64,000 bases of DNA, taken from the NCBI RefSeq assembly GCF_008042035.1, contig NZ_RDBL01000012.1:124001-188000 (forward strand), given 5' to 3'. Made by a program: the position numbers and the translations under genes. Position 1 is the stretch's first letter. Every line of letters begins with the position of its first letter. The notes below the pieces were generated by a model. It searched no databases, had not been told where the DNA came from, and was given only the letters and a program-made list of their open reading frames with translations. This stretch comes from Streptomyces sp. col6. GTDB lineage: Bacteria; Actinomycetota; Actinomycetes; Streptomycetales; Streptomycetaceae. Positions 57,466 to 64,000 of this stretch are shown here, piece after piece.

Positions 57466-59592
57466 TCAGCCGCCGGAGCAGACGGCGCCGTTCAGCCGGA
57501 AGGCGGCCGGGTCGGGGTTGGGCCCGTCGTTGGCGCCGACGAATCCGAAGGACGCCGTCGAACCGCCGTCGGCGGCCAGCGGTCCCGCGCCGTCGGACGC
57601 CGTCACGCGGACGTGGGAACCGGTCTGCTCGAACGAGGCGTTCCAGCCCGAGGACAACGACTGGCCTGCGGCCGCCCAGTCCCAGTCCACCGTCCAGCCG
57701 GTGATCGGTGTCCCCGAGAGATTCCGGACGGTCACCGTGGCCACGAAGCCGTTGCCCCAGCTCGTGTCGCGGTGGTACGTCACCGCGCAGGCCGCGTCCG
57801 ACGGGGTGCCGGTGCTGAAGGTCAGGGGTGCTGACGGGCCGGATGCCCGCCCCGAGGAGTCCGCCGCCAGCACGTTGACCGTGTGGGTGCTGCCCGGTGG
57901 CAGGTTCCGCAGGGTGACGGCGGTGCCGGTGGTCTCGCCGACCAGCCGGGTGTGCGTGCCGTCGCGCTCCTGGACCAGGTAGCGGGTCGCGCCCGTCGCG
58001 CCCTCCCAGGACAGGCGTGCGGTGGTGTCGGTCACCGCCTCCAGCCGGGGCGTTCCCGGTGCAGCGGCAGCCGAGGCTCCCGGCCCGGTACCGGCCTTCG
58101 GTTCGAGGGTCACGGTGAGCAGTGCGTACGGGGGCACCGTGACCCGGGACGCGGACGCCTCCCCGTCGGTGACGTCGGTGACGTCGCTGTCGCCCCGCGC
58201 GTAGCGGCTGACCTCCGGCGCGGTGGTGGAGGGGGTGAAGCCCGCGCAGTCGAGGTCCACGGTCCGTGCGGTGTCCGGGTCCTTGTTGACCAGCATGACG
58301 CTGAGCCGCCCGTCGCGGCGGAGCACGGCATGTGCCGAGACGTCCTGGGCGGAGGACTCGGCGGCGACCATGGTGTCGCCCGCGGTGCCCAGTCCGGCGG
58401 TCATCTTCATGCCGTAGTACGGAGGGAACGGCGTGTTCGGTGCCGGTTCGCAGACGTCACCGGTGCAGGCGCCACTGGAGAGCATCCCCATGTCGCCGTA
58501 GTCGGTCTCCCCGTCGACGGTGGTGATCTGTCCGGCGCCGTTGTGGGTGTTCCACCAGTCGACGGTGAACACGCCGTTCTCCAGGGCCGTCATGAACGCG
58601 TCGGCAGCGAACAGGCCGTTGGGACGGGCGGTGAGCCGGGCGCCTCCGGTGTTGGTGTTGATCTCGGTGAGCGCGATCTCGATGTCCGGGGAGTCCGCGC
58701 CCGCCGCCCGGTCGATCTGCCGGCGCACCTCCCGGAGTTCACCGGGCAGCCTGGTCAGCCGCGTCATGGCGTCCTCGGCGGTCGTGTCCGCTCCGCCCGC
58801 GTACCAGTGGACGCTGACGAAGTCGACGACGTCGGCCACGGCGGGGAGCACGGTCTGGTTCCAGTCGCCGGAGTCGCCCTCGCCGACGACACCGTCCGGC
58901 CACTCGCCCGGAGTGGTGAGCACGGCACCGATCCTGACCGTCGGATCGACGGCCTTCATGGCCGCCGCGTACGCGCGCACCTGGCGCGCGTACTCCTGCG
59001 GGCTCTTGTCCTCGTGGTCGTCGTGCTCCCAGCCGCTGCCGTAATGGCCGTTGCCGTAGATCTCGTTGCCGATCTCCCAGTACTTCGCGCCGTACTTCTT
59101 GGTGATGTTCGCGTACCTGACCCAGCCGGCTGCCTCCTCGGGTGTGCCGGAGCCATAGTTCGCGATGAGGACGGGCTGCGCCCCGGTGGCCCGGACGGTG
59201 CCCATGAACGCGTCGAAGCCGGTGCCCGGGGCGACGTATCCGCCGGGTGCCGTGTGCGTCTCCCAGTGGTAGATGTCCGCGTACGAACCTCCCGGGTACC
59301 GCATCACGCCGACGTCGGCCGACTTCATCAGGCCGGCCACTTCGGGGTCGTTCATGTGCGCGTCCCATATGGCGGTGTTGACTCCACGGGCCTCGCTGGT
59401 CAGCGTGCCCAGGGCCGCTTGCGCGTTCACCCGGACGTCCGCGTCCGCGTCGTCCGCGCTCTGCGGTGCGGCGGGGGCCACGCCCACCAGCGAGGACAGC
59501 AGGGCCAGGGAGGCGGCAAGGACGGCGGCGCCCCGTGCGAGCGGGCGTAACCCTCTCCTGGCCGGATGCGGGGGTCGGTGCGATGACGCCAT
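57466..59592 (-). CDS. Secreted glycoside hydrolase with FN3 and CBM2 domains
   Basis: A 708-residue exported enzyme. The signal peptide covers about 1-42. The clan GH-A-type catalytic domain spans about 55-490, with acid/base Glu177 in WEIGNEIYG and nucleophile Glu310 in IALTEINTNTGG, similar to arabinofuranosidase/GH39-GH79-like proteins. A fibronectin III module spans about 510-595 (LEAVTDTTARLSWEGATGAT), and a C-terminal family 2 cellulose/chitin-binding module about 605-708 (CAVTYHRDTSWGNGFVATVT). GGGAGG precedes the ATG at 59592. A perfect CebR-type operator 71 bp upstream indicates induction by cello-oligosaccharides. The bond cleaved is not certain. Confidence 0.9.
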   Translation of the reverse strand: MASSHRPPHPARRGLRPLARGAAVLAASLALLSSLVGVAPAAPQSADDADADVRVNAQAALGTLTSEARGVNTAIWDAHMNDPEVAGLMKSADVGVMRYPGGSYADIYHWETHTAPGGYVAPGTGFDAFMGTVRATGAQPVLIANYGSGTPEEAAGWVRYANITKKYGAKYWEIGNEIYGNGHYGSGWEHDDHEDKSPQEYARQVRAYAAAMKAVDPTVRIGAVLTTPGEWPDGVVGEGDSGDWNQTVLPAVADVVDFVSVHWYAGGADTTAEDAMTRLTRLPGELREVRRQIDRAAGADSPDIEIALTEINTNTGGARLTARPNGLFAADAFMTALENGVFTVDWWNTHNGAGQITTVDGETDYGDMGMLSSGACTGDVCEPAPNTPFPPYYGMKMTAGLGTAGDTMVAAESSAQDVSAHAVLRRDGRLSVMLVNKDPDTARTVDLDCAGFTPSTTAPEVSRYARGDSDVTDVTDGEASASRVTVPPYALLTVTLEPKAGTGPGASAAAAPGTPRLEAVTDTTARLSWEGATGATRYLVQERDGTHTRLVGETTGTAVTLRNLPPGSTHTVNVLAADSSGRASGPSAPLTFSTGTPSDAACAVTYHRDTSWGNGFVATVTVRNLSGTPITGWTVDWDWAAAGQSLSSGWNASFEQTGSHVRVTASDGAGPLAADGGSTASFGFVGANDGPNPDPAAFRLNGAVCSGG

Positions 59593-60012
59593 GGGGGATC
59601 CTCCCTGGGATCTCGGCGGCACGGGCGGCGTACGGCGTCCGTGCCGCCCGGACAGCCGATCGTGGGAGCGCTCCCATAATGAGAGGGGTCTGATGCCCTG
59701 TCAACGCCCGTGCACACCGGGGACGGCAAGCGCACACCGAGGCGACGGCACGAGCGGAAGTCGTCGCGGCCCGCCCGCATTTCGTCCGCCTGCACCCACC
59801 CTCACGATGGGGTGCGAGTTCGCGCACGCATCGCCGAGACGCACCGAGGCCGCACCCCTGAGGTCTTCCGGGCGCACCGCAACCGCTGCGGCCTGCACTG
59901 CGTCGGAGTAGGTGGGAGCCGGTCCGGGATCCGTCCGCCTTTGCGCGAGGAAAGGTGTTCTTGACCGGTCCGGCACCGCACCACACGTACTCGCTCCGAA
60001 GGAACAGCCTCT
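59593..60012. other. 420-bp divergent intergenic region
   Basis: It separates the glycoside hydrolase from a secreted protein. It holds the CebR-type box (59663-59676) on the hydrolase side and TTGACC (59961-59966), a possible -35 element, on the other side. Open frames inside it lack ribosome sites and codon bias, and I see no gene. Confidence 0.6.
59663..59676. promoter_or_regulatory. CebR-type operator
   Basis: TGGGAGCGCTCCCA, a perfect 14-bp palindrome identical to the known binding sequence of CebR, the LacI-family repressor of cellulose use in Streptomyces. Release by cellobiose or cellotriose would induce the CBM2-bearing hydrolase downstream. Confidence 0.92.
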
Positions 60013-60546
60013 ATGCCCCGACTCAAGCGCGTCGCCGTCTCGGCCCTCGTCACCGCCGCGGCCGTGACCGGCACCACGCTCGCCACCGCGACGACCGCGT
60101 CCGCGGCGAGCTACCACTGCAAGACCAGCAGCGCTTCCGTCGACAACCCGGCCTACTCCGGTCCCGGCACCGACAACTACAACTTCGACGTCAAGCTCTG
60201 CGCCAAGCGCTCCGGCGGCTACATATACGCCTACGCGAAGGTGTCGTTCGAGGGGCCCGTCTGGTACGTCAACCAGACCGACACGCTCGACGCCGCCCGC
60301 TTCCACCTCCAGGTCAAGAAGTCGGTCTCCGGCACCGACCCCGTGAAGAAGTGGGCCAACTACACCGGCCTCGAGTACAAGCTCGAACACGGCAACACGT
60401 GGGGCAACGGCAGCTACACGACCGGCACCATCAAGTACAAGGCCGGCTCGGGCCGTTACCTCGCCGACGGCTTCATCCAGCTCGACTGGAACAACGACGG
60501 CAAGGGCTACCGCAACACCAACTTCAGCGCCTCCCCCACCGTTTAG
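60013..60546 (+). CDS. Secreted hypothetical protein
   Basis: A 177-residue exported protein. The signal peptide has a clear Ala-x-Ala site (ATTASAASYHC, cleavage near residue 33). The mature domain (about 144 residues) is beta-rich, with aromatic residues spaced as in small beta-sandwich proteins (GGYIYAYAKVSFEGPVWYVN), and has two Cys that could pair. AAGGA lies 8 nt before the ATG. No family recognised; no operon partner. Confidence 0.72.
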   Translation: MPRLKRVAVSALVTAAAVTGTTLATATTASAASYHCKTSSASVDNPAYSGPGTDNYNFDVKLCAKRSGGYIYAYAKVSFEGPVWYVNQTDTLDAARFHLQVKKSVSGTDPVKKWANYTGLEYKLEHGNTWGNGSYTTGTIKYKAGSGRYLADGFIQLDWNNDGKGYRNTNFSASPTV

Positions 60547-60637
60547 TCACCTGATCGACCAGGGCCTCCCGGTCCGACGTGGCGCCACCGGCACCGCGCA
60601 CGGACCGGGGGGCCTTCGTGCTGTCGCGGGGCGCCGC

Positions 60638-61462
60638 TCACTCGGCGCGGCCGTCACCGTCCCCGGCGCGGAGCACCTCGTGGATCCGCTCCGCCGTTCC
60701 CCGTGGGCGGAAGACGTATCCGTTGTGGCCGCCCGGGAACAGCTCCAGCCGTGTGCCCAGCACGTCGGCCAGCCTGACGGCACACGCGTGCGCCCAGACA
60801 TGGCCCGACTTCTCACCGGCCGCGGCCACGACGCGAGCGGGTGAACCCTGGAGCGCGGCAACGTCGAGTACGTGTGACCTGATGGCCGGCAGGTCGTACG
60901 TGAGGAGGTGCTCGGCGTTCCGCAGGCGGTCGGGGCCCGGAGCGCGCACCGGGGCGTCCGGCTCGCGGTCGTTCGGGTCGATGTCCAGGCCGGACGCGAA
61001 CCGGCGCATGGCGGTGTCGGCACCCTCCGACCTGAACGCCTCCTCGACACGGATCAGTTGCCCGAGCGCTCGGTCCGGTTCCGGGAGCAGATGCGTGACG
61101 GGCGGCTCGTGCGCGACGACCGTCGCGACCTGCCCGGGGTGCCGGACGGTCAGTTCCAGTGCGATCAGCGCGCCGAGGCTGGTGCCGTGCACGAGCGCGG
61201 GTTGCGCCGTGTGGGCGCGGAGCAGGCGGGCGGCGTCGTCCGCGTGCGCGGCGATGGTCGTCGCGGGGGTGTCGGTGGTGCTTCCCGACAGCCCGCGCCG
61301 GTCGTACGTGAGGACGGTGTACCGGCAGGCGAGGTGGCGGGCGAGCGGTTCGTTGGCGTCGATGCCGTGGTGTCCCCCGGCGATGAGCAGGAGTACGGGG
61401 CCCTCTCCCCGGATGGTGTGGCGCAGTCGTGCGCCCGGTACGGACAGCAGGGATTCCCTCAT
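60638..61462 (-). CDS. Alpha/beta-hydrolase
   Basis: A 274-residue alpha/beta-hydrolase-fold enzyme. The nucleophile elbow is GTSLGA (Ser near residue 97), the oxyanion region AGGHHG (about 32-37), and the catalytic His probably in PGGHNGYVF near the C-terminus. It is cytosolic. It is divergent from an MmyB-type XRE regulator across 149 bp, so likely controlled by it. An ester or C-C bond substrate is unknown. Confidence 0.88.
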   Translation of the reverse strand: MRESLLSVPGARLRHTIRGEGPVLLLIAGGHHGIDANEPLARHLACRYTVLTYDRRGLSGSTTDTPATTIAAHADDAARLLRAHTAQPALVHGTSLGALIALELTVRHPGQVATVVAHEPPVTHLLPEPDRALGQLIRVEEAFRSEGADTAMRRFASGLDIDPNDREPDAPVRAPGPDRLRNAEHLLTYDLPAIRSHVLDVAALQGSPARVVAAAGEKSGHVWAHACAVRLADVLGTRLELFPGGHNGYVFRPRGTAERIHEVLRAGDGDGRAE

Positions 61463-61611
61463 GGTGCGACCACCGGTCCTCTCGTCGGGCAGACCCGGAC
61501 GGGCCCGGCACCGATCGTGCCGCCGTGGGCGGCGTACCGGGAGCGGAGCGGTTGCCCTAGGACCGGCGGTCCCAGGATGCGCGGACGCGGCACCGTTACC
61601 CTGAGGGCGAG

Positions 61612-62454
61612 ATGACACTGAAGCGTGCAGACCTCGCCGACTTCCTGCGCCGGTCGCGGGAACGCCTGACACCGCGCGATGTGGGGCTTCCCGAAGGGCC
61701 GAGGCGGCGCACGCCGGGCCTGCGGCGCGAGGAGGTCGCCGTCCTCGCAGGGATGTCGGCCGACTACTACATGCGGCTCGAACAGGCCCGGGGGCCTCAT
61801 CCGTCGGTCCAGGTACTCGCCGCGCTGGCGGGCGCGCTGCGGCTGTCCGAGGACGAGCGGGACCACCTGTACCTCCTCGCCGGCCACCGCCCGCCGGAGG
61901 GCGCGCGGGCGGGCGGCTACCTGCGCCCGGGGCTGCGGTATCTGCTCGACCGCCTGGACGGTGTGCCCGTGCAGGTGGTGAGCGACCTCGGTGACCTGCT
62001 GGCACAGAACGACCTGGCGCTCGCCCTCTTCGGGTGCGTATGCACGGTCGCCGAGGATGACCGCAACATCGTGCTGCGCTGGTTCTCCGACCCGGACGTC
62101 CGCGGGCATTTCGCGGACGAGGAACACGCCCAGCAGGCACGGGAGTTGGTCGCCGACCTGCGGGCCGCGACCGCCCGTCGCGACGACGAGGCGTCCCGCG
62201 CGCTGGTGGCGCGGTGCCGGGCCGCGAGCCCGGAGTTCACCGCGCTGTGGGACCGGCACGAGGTCGCCGTGCGCCGGTCGCATCCGTACCGGCTCGTACA
62301 TCCCGAACTGGGCAGGATCGACCTGGACTGCGAGGTGCTGGCGACGCCCGCGGCGGATCAGCGTCTGCGGATCTTCACTCCTCCGCCCGGCGGGACGACG
62401 GCGCTGGACGCGTTGCGCGTGCTCGGTCCCCGGCACCGGCACCACGTCACCTGA
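61612..62454 (+). CDS. XRE-family regulator with MmyB-like ligand domain (second copy)
   Basis: A 280-residue regulator of the same subfamily as 5738-6583. The N-terminal HTH contains LRREEVAVLAGMSADYYMRL, and the MmyB-like domain spans about 105-275 with ALWDRHEVAVRRSHPYRLVH. GAGGG precedes the ATG. It is divergent from the alpha/beta-hydrolase, the usual target position for these regulators. Confidence 0.88.
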   Translation: MTLKRADLADFLRRSRERLTPRDVGLPEGPRRRTPGLRREEVAVLAGMSADYYMRLEQARGPHPSVQVLAALAGALRLSEDERDHLYLLAGHRPPEGARAGGYLRPGLRYLLDRLDGVPVQVVSDLGDLLAQNDLALALFGCVCTVAEDDRNIVLRWFSDPDVRGHFADEEHAQQARELVADLRAATARRDDEASRALVARCRAASPEFTALWDRHEVAVRRSHPYRLVHPELGRIDLDCEVLATPAADQRLRIFTPPPGGTTALDALRVLGPRHRHHVT

Positions 62455-62638
62455 CCGTCGGCCCCTGGGCCCCGGGGCCGACCCGAGTACGACCGCTTCT
62501 CGCCCGCATGGGCTACTCCCCCGTATACGCATGCTCCGCCGGACGCACACACGGCCACCCTGGAGTGCGATGCGGGCAACCAACGGCGGCTGGCAGCCTC
62601 GCAGTTGTCGCACACAGTCCACACGGAGAGCCGGGCCC

Positions 62639-63172
62639 ATGACTGCCAGCACGCTTCCACTCGCCCCCGCACGTCCCGCCACCGCCGCACCCGTCCCCTC
62701 ATGGGCGCGGCACACGGCCGCCGCGGTTCTGTGGGCTTCCCTGCCGTCGGCGCTGTGGCGGTTCGCCGTGGTGGCCGGTGTTCCGCTGGGGCTCGCCGAG
62801 TCCGAGTACACCGCCATGCTCGTTCCCGGCTGGGGATATCTCCTCCTGCCGCTGCTGTCCGTGTTCCAGGAGGCGCTGGCGTTCCTGACGCTGGGACTGG
62901 TCCGGCCGTGGGGCGAGGTGTGGCCTCGGTGGGTGCCGTTCCTGCGCGGACGCCGCGTTCCCGTGCTCGCGGCGACCGTCCCGGCGGCGCTGGGCTCGCT
63001 CGCCTGCACCGTGTACGGGGTGCTCTTCGTATGGACCACCCTGCACTCGGACATGGCGATCACCCCGTGGGGAGAGTGGGTGATGACCGTCTGCTACGTG
63101 CCGCTCGTGGCCTGGGGGCCGCTGCTCGCCCTCGTCACCACGCACTACTACCGGCGCCGCACCCGTCGTTGA
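62639..63172 (+). CDS. Hypothetical membrane protein
   Basis: A 177-residue integral membrane protein with four predicted helices (about 25-45, 62-88, 103-127 and 142-165). The N-terminal 20 residues are Pro/Ala-rich and the tail is basic (YYRRRTRR), placing the C-terminus inside. Similar proteins occur widely in Streptomyces without known function. GGAGAG lies upstream of the ATG at 62639. Confidence 0.7.
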   Translation: MTASTLPLAPARPATAAPVPSWARHTAAAVLWASLPSALWRFAVVAGVPLGLAESEYTAMLVPGWGYLLLPLLSVFQEALAFLTLGLVRPWGEVWPRWVPFLRGRRVPVLAATVPAALGSLACTVYGVLFVWTTLHSDMAITPWGEWVMTVCYVPLVAWGPLLALVTTHYYRRRTRR

Positions 63173-63227
63173 CCGCGGGAGGCGGGCGGGTGCTCACGTG
63201 GGACCCGCGCCCCCTCCCCCGGCGAAC

Positions 63228-64000
63228 TCAGCCGTACATCGCCACCTGGTACAGGGAGTCGAGCGCCGCGTCGATCGGATGGGGCTGCGGCCTGCCCGAG
63301 GCGTCGAGCGTGTTCCACCTCTGCAGGTTGACCGCGACCGCCATCTGCCGTGCGCCGTCGGCGCGGGTCACGGCCAGGGTTCCGCCGCCCCAGACCGTTC
63401 CGCCGTGGCCCCAGAAGGTGGGCCGGCCCGGCGCCTCGACCGGGTGCAGGCCGAGACCGTACGCGATGACCTTGCCCTCCTGCGAGATGACCGGGCCGGT
63501 GCGCCTCATCTGCTCCAGCGACGACGGGCCGACGATCTTTCCGGCCATGAGCTGGGCGTAGAAGAGGTTGAGGTCGGCGACGGTCGATATGAGGGAGGCC
63601 GACGGTCCCGTCCACGACATGTCGAAGACGCTGTAGTCGCGCGGCGGGTCGATCTTGCCGAACCACGCCTCGTAGAGCCGTGAGTGCGGTCCCTCGATCT
63701 CCGGTCCGGTGGGGAACGTGGTGTCCCTGAGCCCGGCGCGCTCGATGACGTCGCGGGTGATGCACTCCTCGGCCGTGGTGCCGGTCACCTCCGCCACGAG
63801 TTCGGCGAGGAGCAGGTAGTTGGTGTTGGAGTACAGCCCCGGCGCACCGCCCGGGGCGCCAACGGCGGGTGCGCCGACTCCCAGTGCGATGAGTTCTTCG
63901 GGGTCGAACCGCGTGAACCGGTGGTCGTCCAGGCTCTGCGCCCCGGTCTCGGCGAGGTCCGGGAACGCCTTGAGCGAGGGGTAGGCGTACGGAAGGTACT
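63228..64000 (-). CDS. Beta-lactamase-family serine hydrolase (5' end outside window)
   Basis: Only the C-terminal 257 or so residues are present; the frame stays open to the window edge, so the Ser-x-x-Lys nucleophile motif is not visible. The second motif Tyr-Ser-Asn is in LYSNTNYLLLAELVAE, and the third, here HGG, in FWGHGGTVWGG. The family includes D-aminopeptidases, esterases and penicillin-binding-like proteins. An internal GTG at 63797 is not the real start. Confidence 0.85.
   Translation of the reverse strand, partial: YLPYAYPSLKAFPDLAETGAQSLDDHRFTRFDPEELIALGVGAPAVGAPGGAPGLYSNTNYLLLAELVAEVTGTTAEECITRDVIERAGLRDTTFPTGPEIEGPHSRLYEAWFGKIDPPRDYSVFDMSWTGPSASLISTVADLNLFYAQLMAGKIVGPSSLEQMRRTGPVISQEGKVIAYGLGLHPVEAPGRPTFWGHGGTVWGGGTLAVTRADGARQMAVAVNLQRWNTLDASGRPQPHPIDAALDSLYQVAMYG

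Noticed and set aside
1..64000. CRISPR arrays, tRNA or rRNA genes, insertion sequences
   Set aside because: None seen on reading both strands; no regular direct repeats, cloverleaf ends or transposase motifs.

Overview
The window is high-GC DNA with the habits of a Streptomyces-type actinomycete. Codons strongly prefer G or C at the third position, GTG and TTG starts are common, gene pairs often overlap as GTGA or ATGA, and many genes look leaderless with a TANNNT -10 box 6-7 nt before the start codon. Secreted hydrolases, ECF sigma factors and MmyB-type XRE regulators fit the same picture. I saw no rRNA, tRNA, CRISPR array, transposase or phage attachment site. The content looks like accessory chromosome: two biosynthetic gene clusters embedded in regulators, hydrolases and small hypothetical proteins.

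Layout. 0-8.6 kb: cupin/SGNH hydrolase pair, oxidoreductase with a divergent TetR regulator and tandem operators, secreted nuclease/phosphatase-fold protein, SDR plus MmyB-type regulator, lipoprotein, membrane-anchored small protein, HATPase. 8.7-20 kb: a compact thiopeptide (pyridine-forming RiPP) operon. It holds a 55-aa precursor, a split LanB (glutamylation and elimination proteins), a pyridine synthase, a SagB-type dehydrogenase, an ocin-ThiF partner, a YcaO cyclodehydratase ending in PxPxPxP, and a P450. A free-standing A-PCP-C NRPS protein (20.0-23.2 kb) is convergent with it. 23.3-36.8 kb: a protein with an N-terminal motif like those of contractile-injection cargo, DHFR-like reductase, ECF sigma with SnoaL tail, secreted amidase, glyoxalase/WYL regulator pair, P-loop kinase, a three-gene membrane/secreted set sharing a repeated GRxSxNxVA motif, HEAT-like and Cys-rich proteins, MDMPI-type enzyme. 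37.0-38.3 kb: an auxiliary tryptophanyl-tRNA synthetase behind a Trp-Trp leader peptide and attenuator. 38.4-42.0 kb: small regulators, a VanX-like dipeptidase, a DGPF protein with an ECF42-type sigma. 42.1-54.3 kb: two-component pair, then a second cluster. That cluster has an aromatic ammonia-lyase carrying the tyrosine-type His-Leu selectivity pair, two paralogous FOXRED2-like flavoproteins, an FMN alpha-hydroxyacid oxidase, an unusual P450, an MFS exporter and an AMP ligase. 54.4-64 kb: membrane-anchored toxin-like protein with candidate immunity gene, a cellulose-binding glycoside hydrolase under a perfect CebR-type box, secreted protein, alpha/beta hydrolase with divergent MmyB-type regulator, membrane protein, partial beta-lactamase-family hydrolase.

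How genes work together. In the thiopeptide operon Cys/Ser residues of the precursor would be cyclised (YcaO plus ocin-ThiF), oxidised (SagB), dehydrated with Glu-tRNA (two LanB pieces), and closed by pyridine formation between core Ser1 and most plausibly Ser10. In the 42-54 kb cluster the lyase would make p-coumarate, the ligase would activate it or another acid, and four redox enzymes would tailor it; the product is unknown.

The strongest new signal is regulatory. All three transcripts of the second cluster (lyase, flavoprotein-1 operon, flavoprotein-2/ligase operon) start from promoters of identical geometry: a TCAGA-N4-TCTGA palindrome, 11 nt, TANNNT, 7 nt, start codon. This ties them into one regulon and sets its limits.
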